A DNA stretch of 64,000 bases from Pratylenchus scribneri (Eukaryota; Nematoda; Chromadorea; Rhabditida; Pratylenchidae), in assembly GCA_030063045.1 (NCBI GenBank), contig JAQSEB010000084.1, positions 310,001-374,000 on the forward strand, written 5' to 3'. Positions 35,571 through 46,177 of this stretch are shown piece after piece. Each line of letters begins with the position of its first letter. The stretch's first letter is position 1. The notes under the pieces were generated by a model. The model ran no database searches, was not told the origin of the DNA, and worked only from the letters and a program-made list of their open reading frames with translations. A program made the position numbers and the translations under genes.

Positions 35571-36365
35571 ATTAAGGAAAATGCAGGTGGGTAAGGTGAA
35601 CTAGGTGATTAAGGAAAATGCTGGTGGATAGGGTGAACTAGGTGATTAAGGAAAATGCAGGTGGGTAGGGTGAACTAGGTGATTAAGGAAAATGCTGGTG
35701 GATAGGGTGAACAAGGAGATTAAGGAAAATGCAGATGGGTAGGGTGAACTAGGTGATTAAGGAAAATGCAGGTGGGTAGGGTGAACTAGGTGATTAAGGA
35801 AAATGCTGGTGGATAGGGTGAACTAGGTGATTAAGGAAAATGCTGGAGGATAGGGTGAACTAGGTGATTAAGGAAAATGATGGTGGATAGGGTGAACTTG
35901 GTGATTAAGGAAAATGCTGGTGGGTAGGGTGAACTAGGTGATTAAGGAAAATGATGGTGGATAGGGTGAACTTGGTGATTAAGGAAAATGCTGGTGGGTA
36001 GGGTGAACTAGGTGATTAAGGAAAATGCAGGTGGGTAGGTTGAACTAGGTGATTAAGGAAAATGCTGGAGGATAGGGTGAACTAGGTGATTAAGGAAAAT
36101 GCAGGTGGGTAGGATGAACTAAGTGATTAAGGAAAATGCAGGTGGGTAAGGTGAACTAGGTGATTAAGGAAAATGCTGGAGGATAGGGTGAACTAGGTGA
36201 TTAAGGAAAATGCAGGTGGGTAGGATGAACTAAGTGATTAAGGAAAATGCAGGTGGGTAAGGTGAACTAGGTGATTAAGGAAAATGCTGGTGGATAGGGT
36301 GAACTAGGTGATTAAGGAAAATGCAGGTGGGTAGGGTGAACTAGGTGATTAAGGAAAATGCAGAT

Positions 36366-37880
36366 GGGTAGGGTGAACTAAGTGATTAAGGAAAATGCAG
36401 GTGGGTAAGGTGAACTAGGTGATTAAGGAAAATGCTGGTGGATAGGGTGAACTAGGTGATTAAGGAAAATGCTGGTGGATAGGGTGAATTTGGTGATTAA
36501 GGAAAATGCTGGTGGATAGGGTGAACTAGGTGATTAAGGAAAATGCTGGAGGATAGGGTGAACTAGGTGATTAAGGAAAATGCAGGTGGGTAGGATGAAC
36601 TAGGTGATCGAGTAAGATGCAGGTAGGTAGGGTGAACTAGGTGATTAAGGAAAATGCAGGTAGGTTAGGGTGAACTAGGTGATTAAGGAAAATGCTGGTG
36701 GATAGGGTGAACTAAGTGATTAAGGAAAATGCAGGTGGGTAAGGTGAACTAGGTGATTAAGGAAAATGCTGGTGGATAGGGTGAACTAGGTGATTAAGGA
36801 AAATGCAGGTGGGTAGGGTGAACTAGGTGATTAAGGAAAATGATGGTGGATAGGGTGAACTTGGTGATTAAGGAAAATGCTGGTGGGTAGGGTGAACTAG
36901 GTGATTAAGGAAAATGATGGTGGATAGGGTGAACTTGGTGATTAAGGAAAATGCTGGTGGGTAGGGTGAACTAGGTGATTAAGGAAAATGCAGGTGGGTA
37001 GGTTGAACTAGGTGATTAAGGAAAATGCTGGAGGATAGGGTGAACTAGGTGATTAAGGAAAATGCAGGTGGGTAGGATGAACTAAGTGATTAAGGAAAAT
37101 GCAGGTGGGTAAGGTGAACTAGGTGATTAAGGAAAATGCTGGTGGATAGGGTGAACTAGGTGATTAAGGAAAATGCAGGTGGGTAGGGTGAACTAGGTGA
37201 TTAAGGAAAATGCTGGTGGATAGGGTGAACTAGGTGATTAAGGAAAATGCAGGTGGGTAGGGTGAACTAGGTGATTAAGGAAAATGCAGGTGGGTAGGGT
37301 GAACTAGGTGATTAAGGAAAATGCTGGTGGATAGGGTGAACTAGGTTATTAAGGAAAATGCTGGTGGGTAGGGTGAACTAGGTGATTAAGGAAAATGCAG
37401 GTGGGTAGGGTGAACTAGGTGATTAAGGAAAATGCTGGTGGATAGGGTGAACTAGGTGATTAAGGAAAATGCAGGTGGGTAGGGTGAACTAGGTGATTAA
37501 GGAAAATGCTGGTGGATAGGGTGAACTAGGTTATTAAGGAAAATGCAGGTGGGTAGGGTGAACTAGGTGATTAAGGAAAATGCTGGTGGATAGGGTGAAT
37601 TTGGTGATTAAGGAAAATGCTGGTGGATAGGGTGAACTAGGTGATTAAGGAAAATGCTGGAGGATAGGGTGAACTAGGTGATTAAGGAAAATGCAGGTGG
37701 GTAGGGTGAACTAGGTGATTAAGGAAAATGCAGGTGGGTAGGGTGAACTAGGTGATTAAGGAAAATGCAGGTGGGTAGGGTGAACTAGGTGATTAAGGAA
37801 AATGCTGGTGGATAGGGTGAACTTGGTGATTAAGGAAAATGCTGGTGGATAGGGTGAACTAGGTGATTAAGGAAAATGTT
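36366..37880 (+). repeat. 41-unit super-repeat (about 1,515 bp), left copy
   Basis: Matches 39,108-40,622 at an offset of 2,742 bp, checked at GAATTTGG (36,486 and 39,228), TAGGTTGAAC (37,001 and 39,743) and the GTTGG unit at the right end. The right edge is a hybrid monomer in which GTTGG is joined to AGGATAG; the other copy reads GTTGGTGGG. Confidence 0.75.
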
Positions 37881-38400
37881 GGAGGATAGGGTGAACTAGG
37901 TGATTAAGGAAAATGCAGGTGGGTAGGATGAACTAGGTGATCGAGTAAGATGCAGGTGGGTAGGGTGAACTAGGTGATTAAGGAAAATGCAGGTAGGTTA
38001 GGGTGAACTAGGTGATTAAGGAAAATGCTGGTGGATAGGGTGAACTAAGTGATTAAGGAAAATGCAGGTGGGTAAGGTGAACTAGGTGATTAAGGAAAAT
38101 GCTGGTGGATAGGGTGAACTAGGTGATTAAGGAAAATGCAGGTGGGTAGTTTGAACTAGGTGATTAAGGAAAATGCAGGTGGGTAGGGTGAACTTGGTGA
38201 TTAAGGAAAATGCTGGTGGGTAGGGTGAACTAGGTGATTAAGGAAAATGCTGGTGGATAGGGTGAACTAGGTGATTAAGGAAAATGTTGGAGGATAGGGT
38301 GAACTAGGTGATTAAGGAAAATGCAGGTGGGTAGGATGAACTAGGTGATCGAGTAAGATGCAGGTGGGTAGGGTGAACTAGGTGATTAAGGAAAATGCAG
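37860..38400 (+). repeat. 11-unit duplication carrying the hybrid GTTGGAGG monomer
   Basis: The hybrid GTTGGAGG unit occurs at 37,879 and 38,287, 408 bp apart (11 units, one of 38 bp). I saw it nowhere else, so the fusion came first and was then duplicated locally. Confidence 0.75.
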
Positions 38401-39107
38401 GTAGGTTAGGGTGAACTAGGTGATTAAGGAAAATGCTGGTGGATAGGGTGAACTAGGTGATTAAGGAAAATGCAGGTGGGTAGGGTGAACTAGGTGATTA
38501 AGGAAAATGCAGATGGGTAGGGTGAACTAGGTGATTAAGGAAAATGCAGGTGGGTAGTTTGAACTAGGTGATTAAGGAAAATGCAGGTGGGTAGGGTGAA
38601 CTTGGTGATTAAGGAAAATGCTGGTGGGTAGGGTGAACTAGGTGATTAAGGAAAATGCAGGTGGGTAGGGTGAACTAGGTGATTAAGGAAAATGCTGGAG
38701 GATAGGGTGAACTAGGTGATTAAGGAAAATGCAGGTGGGTAGGATGAACTAGGTGATTAAGGAAAATGCTGGTGGATAGGGTGAATTTGGTGATTAAGGA
38801 AAATGCTGGTGGATAGGGTGAACTAGGTGATTAAGGAAAATGCTGGAGGATAGGGTGAACTAGGTGATTAAGGAAAATGCAGGTGGGTAGGATGAACTAG
38901 GTGATCGAGTAAGATGCAGGTGGGTAGGGTGAACTAGGTGATTAAGGAAAATGCAGGTAGGTTAGGGTGAACTAGGTGATTAAGGAAAATGCTGGTGGAT
39001 AGGGTGAACTAAGTGATTAAGGAAAATGCAGGTGGGTAAGGTGAACTAGGTGATTAAGGAAAATGCTGGTGGATAGGGTGAACTAGGTGATTAAGGAAAA
39101 TGCAGGT

Positions 39108-40622
39108 GGGTAGGGTGAACTAAGTGATTAAGGAAAATGCAGGTGGGTAAGGTGAACTAGGTGATTAAGGAAAATGCTGGTGGATAGGGTGAACTAGGTG
39201 ATTAAGGAAAATGCTGGTGGATAGGGTGAATTTGGTGATTAAGGAAAATGCTGGTGGATAGGGTGAACTAGGTGATTAAGGAAAATGCTGGAGGATAGGG
39301 TGAACTAGGTGATTAAGGAAAATGCAGGTGGGTAGGATGAACTAGGTGATCGAGTAAGATGCAGGTAGGTAGGGTGAACTAGGTGATTAAGGAAAATGCA
39401 GGTAGGTTAGGGTGAACTAGGTGATTAAGGAAAATGCTGGTGGATAGGGTGAACTAAGTGATTAAGGAAAATGCAGGTGGGTAAGGTGAACTAGGTGATT
39501 AAGGAAAATGCTGGTGGATAGGGTGAACTAGGTGATTAAGGAAAATGCAGGTGGGTAGGGTGAACTAGGTGATTAAGGAAAATGATGGTGGATAGGGTGA
39601 ACTTGGTGATTAAGGAAAATGCTGGTGGGTAGGGTGAACTAGGTGATTAAGGAAAATGATGGTGGATAGGGTGAACTTGGTGATTAAGGAAAATGCTGGT
39701 GGGTAGGGTGAACTAGGTGATTAAGGAAAATGCAGGTGGGTAGGTTGAACTAGGTGATTAAGGAAAATGCTGGAGGATAGGGTGAACTAGGTGATTAAGG
39801 AAAATGCAGGTGGGTAGGATGAACTAAGTGATTAAGGAAAATGCAGGTGGGTAAGGTGAACTAGGTGATTAAGGAAAATGCTGGTGGATAGGGTGAACTA
39901 GGTGATTAAGGAAAATGCAGGTGGGTAGGGTGAACTAGGTGATTAAGGAAAATGCTGGTGGATAGGGTGAACTAGGTGATTAAGGAAAATGCAGGTGGGT
40001 AGGGTGAACTAGGTGATTAAGGAAAATGCAGGTGGGTAGGGTGAACTAGGTGATTAAGGAAAATGCTGGTGGATAGGGTGAACTAGGTTATTAAGGAAAA
40101 TGCTGGTGGGTAGGGTGAACTAGGTGATTAAGGAAAATGCAGGTGGGTAGGGTGAACTAGGTGATTAAGGAAAATGCTGGTGGATAGGGTGAACTAGGTG
40201 ATTAAGGAAAATGCAGGTGGGTAGGGTGAACTAGGTGATTAAGGAAAATGCTGGTGGATAGGGTGAACTAGGTTATTAAGGAAAATGCAGGTGGGTAGGG
40301 TGAACTAGGTGATTAAGGAAAATGCTGGTGGATAGGGTGAATTTGGTGATTAAGGAAAATGCTGGTGGATAGGGTGAACTAGGTGATTAAGGAAAATGCT
40401 GGAGGATAGGGTGAACTAGGTGATTAAGGAAAATGCAGGTGGGTAGGGTGAACTAGGTGATTAAGGAAAATGCAGGTGGGTAGGGTGAACTAGGTGATTA
40501 AGGAAAATGCAGGTGGGTAGGGTGAACTAGGTGATTAAGGAAAATGCTGGTGGATAGGGTGAACTTGGTGATTAAGGAAAATGCTGGTGGATAGGGTGAA
40601 CTAGGTGATTAAGGAAAATGTT
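39108..40622 (+). repeat. 41-unit super-repeat, right copy
   Basis: Counterpart of 36,366-37,880 at +2,742. Beyond 40,622 it continues with GTTGGTGGG and three CTGGTGGG/CTGGTGG units, an order also seen at 3,925, 16,166, 19,673, 26,223, 28,888 and 29,628, so this copy keeps the older arrangement. Confidence 0.75.
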
Positions 40623-40917
40623 GGTGGGTAGGGTGAACTAGGTGATTAAGGAAAATGCTGGTGGGTAGGGTGAACTAGGTGATTAAGGAAAATGCTGGTG
40701 GGTAGGGTGAACTAGGTGATTAAGGAAAATGCTGGTGGATAGGGTGAACTAGGTGATTAAGGAAAATGCTGGTGGATAGGGTGAACTTGGTGATTAAGGA
40801 AAATGCTGGTGGATAGGGTGAACTAGGTGATTAAGGAAAATGCTGGTGGGTAGGGTGAACTAGGTGATTAAGGAAAATGCTGGTGGGTAGGGTGAACTAG
40901 GTGATTAAGAAAAATGC

Positions 40918-41160
40918 TGGTGGATAGGGTAAACTAGGTGATCGAGTAAGATGCAGGTGGATAGGGTGAAGTTGGTGATTAAGGAAAATGCAGGTGGATT
41001 GGGTGAACTAGGTGATCGAGTAAGATGCAGGTGGGTAGGGTGAACTAAGTGATTAAGGAAAATGCTGGTGGATAGGGTGAACAAGGAGATTAAGGAAAAT
41101 GCAGATGGGTAGGGTGAACTAGGTGATTAAGGAAAATGCAGGTGGGTAGTTTGAACTAGG
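40918..41160 (+). repeat. Partial core block I (CTGTTGGG part missing)
   Basis: TTAAGAAAAATG is followed directly by CTGGTGG with GGGTAAAC, then GATCGAG, GAAGTTGG, GGATTGGG, CTAAGTG, CAAGGAG, CAGATGG and GTAGTTTG (41,146-41,153). Full cores have two more units between TTAAGAAAAATG and GGGTAAAC, so an internal deletion separates it from the seven complete copies. Confidence 0.7.
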
Positions 41161-41639
41161 TGATTAAGGAAAATGCAGGTGGGTAGGGTGAACTAGGTGA
41201 TTAAGGAAAATGCTGGAGGATAGGGTGAACTAGGTGATTAAGGAAAATGCTGGAGGATAGGGTGAACTAGGTGATTAAGGAAAATGCAGGTGGGTAGGAT
41301 GAACTAGGTGATTAAGGAAAATGCTGGTGGGTAGGGTGAACTAGGTGATTAAGGAAAATGCAGGTGGGTAGGGTGAACTAGGTGATTAAGGAAAATGCTG
41401 GTGGATAGGGTGAACTAGGTGATTAAGGAAAATGCTGGAGGATAGGGTGAACTAGGTGATTAAGGAAAATGCAGGAGGATAGGGTGAACTAGGTGATTAA
41501 GGAAAATGCAGGTGGGTAGGATGAACTAGGTGATTAAGGAAAATGCTGGTGGGTAGGGTGAACTAGGTGATTAAGGAAAATGCAGGTGGGTAGGGTGAAC
41601 TAGGTGATTAAGGAAAATGCTGGTGGATAGGGTGAACTA

Positions 41640-41760
41640 GGTGATTAAGGAAAATGCTGGAGGATAGGGTGAACTAGGTGATTAAGGAAAATGCTGGAGG
41701 ATAGGGTGAACTAGGTGATTAAGGAAAATGCTGGAGGATAGGGTGAACTAGGTGATTAAG
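41640..41760 (+). repeat. Run of consecutive CTGGAGG monomers
   Basis: Three CTGGAGG units occur in a row here, where other copies of the module have one. A CAGGAGG form sits near 41,473. This is a small homogenised patch from slippage or gene conversion between adjacent units. Confidence 0.7.
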
Positions 41761-42017
41761 GAAAATGCAGGTGGGTAGGATGAACTAGGTGATTAAGGAA
41801 AATGCTGGTGGGTAGGGTGAACTAGGTGATTAAGGAAAATGCAGGTGGGTAGGGTGAACTAGGTGATTAAGGAAAATGCTGGTGGATAGGGTGAACTAGG
41901 TGATTAAGGAAAATGCTGGAGGATAGGGTGAACTAGGTGATTAAGGAAAATGCAGGTGGGTAGGATGAACTAGGTGATCGAGTAAGATGCAGGTGGGTAG
42001 GGTGAACTAGGTGATTA

Positions 42018-42046
42018 AGGAAAATGCAGGTAGGTTAGGGTGGATC
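42018..42046 (+). repeat. GGTTAGGG monomer with 8-bp deletion
   Basis: GGTTAGGGTGGATCGAG stands where other copies read GGTTAGGGTGAACTAGGTGATCGAG. Eight bases are lost, removing the spacer and most of the second DR3-like half-site. I saw no other copy. Confidence 0.75.
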
Positions 42047-42995
42047 GAGTAAGATGCAGGTGGATAGGGTGAACTAAGTGATTAAGGAAAATGCAGGTGG
42101 GTAAGGTGAACTAGGTGATTAAGGAAAATGCTGGTGGATAGGGTGAACTAGGTGATTAAGGAAAATGCAGGTGGGTAGGGTGAACTAGGTGATTAAGGAA
42201 AATGATGGTGGATAGGGTGAACTTGGTGATTAAGGAAAATGCTGGTGGATAGGGTGAACTAGGTGATTAAGGAAAATGCAGGTGGGTAGGGTGAACTAGG
42301 TGATTAAGGAAAATGCAGGTGGGTAGGGTGAACTAGGTGATTAAGGAAAATGCTGGTGGATAGGGTGAACTAGGTTATTAAGGAAAATGCTGGTGGGTAG
42401 GGTGAACTAGGTGATTAAGGAAAATGCAGGTGGGTAGGGTGAACTAGGTGATTAAGGAAAATGCTGGTGGATAGGGTGAACAAGGAGATTAAGGAAAATG
42501 CAGATGGGTAGGGTGAACTAGGTGATTAAGGAAAATGCAGGTGGGTAGGGTGAACTAGGTGATTAAGGAAAATGCTGGTGGATAGGGTGAACTAGGTGAT
42601 TAAGGAAAATGCTGGAGGATAGGGTGAACTAGGTGATTAAGGAAAATGCAGGTGGGTAGGATGAACTAGGTGATTAAGGAAAATGCTGGTGGGTAGGGTG
42701 AACTAGGTGATTAAGGAAAATGCAGGTGGGTAGGGTGAACTTGGTGATTAAGGAAAATGCTGGTGGATAGGGTGAACTAGGTGATTAAGGAAAATGCAGG
42801 TGGGTAGGGTGAACTAGGTGATTAAGGAAAATGCAGGTGGGTAGGGTGAACTAGGTGATTAAGGAAAATGCTGGTGGATAGGGTGAACTAGGTTATTAAG
42901 GAAAATGCTGGTGGGTAGGGTGAACTAGGTGATTAAGGAAAATGCTGTTGGGTAGGGTGAACTTGGTGATTAAGGAAAATGCTGGTGGATAGGGT

Positions 42996-43290
42996 GACCT
43001 AGGTGATTAAGGAAAATGCAGGTGGGTAGGGTGAACTAGGTGATTAAGGAAAATGCAGGTGGGTAGGGTGAACTAGGTGATTAAGGAAAATGCTGGTGGA
43101 TAGGGTGAACTAGGTTATTAAGGAAAATGCTGGTGGGTAGGGTGAACTAGGTGATTAAGGAAAATGCAGGTGGGTAGGGTGAACTAGGTGATTAAGGAAA
43201 ATGCTGGTGGATAGGGTGAACTTGGTGATTAAGGAAAATGCTGGTGGGTAGGGTGAACTAGGTGATTAAGGAAAATGCAGGTGGGTAAGG
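42996..43290 (+). repeat. Core block II, copy 7
   Basis: GACCTAGG at 42,996 and TAAGG at 43,286. Upstream it differs from the other copies: a CTGTTGGG unit (42,944), typical of core I, stands where CAGGTGGATAG is expected. This looks like a core I / core II recombination junction. Confidence 0.8.
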
Positions 43291-44271
43291 TGAACTAGGT
43301 GATTAAGGAAAATGCTGGTGGATAGGGTGAACTAGGTGATTAAGGAAAATGCAGGTGGGTAGGGTGAACTAGGTGATTAAGGAAAATGCTGGTGGGTAGG
43401 GTGAACTAGGTGATTAAGGAAAATGCTGGTGGATAGGGTGAACTAGGTGATTAAGGAAAATGCTGGTGGATAGGGTGAACTTGGTGATTAAGGAAAATGC
43501 TGGTGGATAGGGTGAACTAGGTGATTACGGAAAATGCTGGTGGGTAGGGTGAACTAGGTGATTAAGGAAAATGCTGGTGGGTAGGGTGAACTAGGTGATT
43601 AAGGAAAATGCTGGTGGGTAGGGTGAACTAGGTGATTAAGGAAAATGCAGGTGGGTAGGGTGAACTAGGTGATTAAGGAAAATGCTGGTGAATAGGGTAA
43701 ACTAGGTGATCGAGTAAGATGCAGGTGGATAGGGTGAAGTTGGTGATTAAGGAAAATGCAGGTGGATTGGGTGAACTAGGTGATCGAGTAAGATGCAGGT
43801 GGGTAGGGTGAACTAAGTGATTAAGGAAAATGCTGGTGGATAGGGTAAACTAGGTGATCGAGTAAGATGCAGGTGGATAGGGTGAAGTTGGTGATTAAGG
43901 AAAATGCAGGTGGATTGGGTGAACTAGGTGATCGAGTAAGATGCAGGTGGGAAGGGTGAACTAGGTAATTAAGGAAAATGCAGGTGGGTAGGGTGAACTA
44001 GGTGATTAAGGAAAATGCTGGTGGATAGGGTGAACTAGGTGATTAAGGAAATTGCAGGTGGGTAGAGTGAACTAGGTGATTAAGGAAAATGCTGGTGGAT
44101 AGGGTGAACTAGGTGATAAAGGAAAATGCTGGTGGATAGGGTGAACTAGGTGATAAAGGAAAATGCTGGTGGATAGGGTGAACTAGGTGATTAAGGAAAA
44201 TGCAGGTGGGTAGGGTGAACTAGGTGATTAAGGAAAATGCTGTTGGATAGGGTGAACTAGGTGATAAAGGA

Positions 44272-44305
44272 AAATGCTGGTGGGGGTGAACTAGGTGATT
44301 AAGGA
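44272..44305 (+). repeat. Monomer with 3-bp deletion
   Basis: CTGGTGGGGGTGAAC where CTGGTGGATAGGGTGAAC is expected. The loss of ATA fuses two G-runs into five consecutive G. I saw only this copy. Confidence 0.75.
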
Positions 44306-44822
44306 AAATGCAGGTGGGTAGGGTGAACTAGGTGATTAAGGAAAATGCTGGTGGGTAGGGTGAACTAGGTGATTAAGGAAAATGCTGTTGGGTAGGGTGA
44401 ACTTGGTGATTAAGGAAAATGCTGGAGGATAGGGTGAACTAGGTGATTAAGGAAAATGCTGGTGGGTAGGGTGAACTAGGTGATTAAGGAAAATGCAGGT
44501 GGGTAGGGTGAACTAGGTGATTAAGGAAAATGCTGGTGGATAGGGTAAACTAGGTGATCGAGTAAGATGCAGGTGGATAGGGTGAAGTTGGTGATTAAGG
44601 AAAATGCAGGTGGATTGGGTGAACTAGGTGATCGAGTAAGATGCAGGTGGGTAGGGTGAACTAAGTGATTAAGGAAAATGCTGGTGGATAGGGTAAACTA
44701 GGTGATCGAGTAAGATGCAGGTGGATAGGGTGAAGTTGGTGATTAAGGAAAATGCAGGTGGATTGGGTGAACTAGGTGATCGAGTAAGATGCAGGTGGGA
44801 AGGGTGAACTAGGTAATTAAGG

Positions 44823-44850
44823 AAAATGCAGGTGGGCTAGGTGATTAAGG
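44823..44850 (+). repeat. 28-bp monomer with 9-bp deletion
   Basis: CAGGTGGGCTAGGTG replaces CAGGTGGGTAGGGTGAACTAGGTG. The deletion removes the first half-site of the DR3-like element and the third G-run. I saw only this copy, within segment C. Confidence 0.75.
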
Positions 44851-45225
44851 AAAATGCTGGTGGATAGGGTGAACTAGGTGATTAAGGAAATTGCAGGTGG
44901 GTAGAGTGAACTAGGTGATTAAGGAAAATGCTGGTGGATAGGGTGAACTAGGTGATAAAGGAAAATGCTGGTGGATAGGGTGAACTAGGTGATAAAGGAA
45001 AATGCTGGTGGATAGGGTGAACTAGGTGATTAAGGAAAATGCAGGTGGGTAGGGTGAACTAGGTGATTAAGGAAAATGCTGTTGGATAGGGTGAACTAGG
45101 TGATAAAGGAAAATGCTGGTGGATAGGGTGAACTAGGTGATTAAGGAAAATGCAGGTGGGTAGGGTGAACTAGGTGATTAAGGAAAATGCTGGTGGGTAG
45201 GGTGAACTAGGTGATTAAGGAAAAT

Positions 45226-45922
45226 GCTGTTGGGTAGGGTGAACTTGGTGATTAAGGAAAATGCTGGTGGGTAGGGTGAACTAGGTGATTAAGAAAAATG
45301 CTGGTGGGTAGGGTGAACTAGGTGATTAAGGAAAATGCAGGTGGGTAGAGTGAACTAGGTGATTAAGGAAAATGCTGGTGGATAGGGTAAACTAGGTGAT
45401 CGAGTAAGATGCAGGTGGATAGGGTGAAGTTGGTGATTAAGGAAAATGCAGGTGGATTGGGTGAACTAGGTGATCGAGTAAGATGCAGGTGGGTAGGGTG
45501 AACTAAGTGATTAAGGAAAATGCTGGTGGATAGGGTGAACAAGGAGATTAAGGAAAATGCAGATGGGTAGGGTGAACTAGGTGATTAAGGAAAATGCAGG
45601 TGGGTAGTTTGAACTAGGTGATTAAGGAAAATGCAGGTGGGTAGGGTGAACTAGGTGATTAAGGAAAATGCTGGAGGATAGGGTGAACTAGGTGATTAAG
45701 GAAAATGCAGGTGGGTAGGATGAACTAGGTGATTAAGGAAAATGCTGGTGGGTAGGGTGAACTAGGTGATTAAGGAAAATGCAGGTGGGTAGGGTGAACT
45801 AGGTGATTAAGGAAAATGCTGGTGGATAGGGTGAACTAGGTGATTAAGGAAAATGCTGGAGGATAGGGTGAACTAGGTGATTAAGGAAAATGCAGGTGGG
45901 TAGGATGAACTAGGTGATCGAG
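45226..45922 (+). repeat. Core block I, copy 7
   Basis: CTGTTGGG at 45,226, GTAGTTTG at +382 and GATCGAG at +690. It is collinear with copy 6 at 13,933 bp, through the 29-bp monomer downstream. Confidence 0.85.
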
Positions 45923-46148
45923 TAAGATGCAGGTAGGTAGGGTGAACTAGGTGATTAAGGAAAATGCAGGTAGGTTAGGGTGAACTAGGTGATCGAGTAA
46001 GATGCAGGTGGATAGGGTGAACTAAGTGATTAAGGAAAATGCAGGTGGGTAAGGTGAACTAGGTGATTAAGGAAAATGCTGGTGGATAGGGTGAACTAGG
46101 TGATTAAGGAAAATGCAGGTGGGTAGGGTGAACTAGGTGATTAAGGAA

Positions 46149-46177
46149 AATGATGGTGGATATTGGTGATTAAGGAA
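46149..46177 (+). repeat. 29-bp monomer (GGATATTGG), fifth copy
   Basis: TATT at 46,161. The match to 32,228 at the core I offset shows that the deletion travelled with segments A, B and C. Confidence 0.8.

Larger units (their letters stand above)
26850..35667 (+). repeat. Long segment B (about 8.8 kb), counterpart of 1.9-11.1 kb
   Basis: B carries the same ordered markers as segment A: GATGGTGG at 27,445, GACCTAGG at 28,237, GGGTAAAC at 30,009, GGAAATTG at 30,361 and 30,953, CTGTTGGG at 31,293, TATTGG at 32,228 and CAAAGTG at 34,932. Relative to A it has gained a 740-bp tandem duplication and an extra 18 units (667 bp) between 33,456 and 34,932, and lacks 19 units before core I. These steps account for the observed offset changes. 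Confidence 0.75.
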
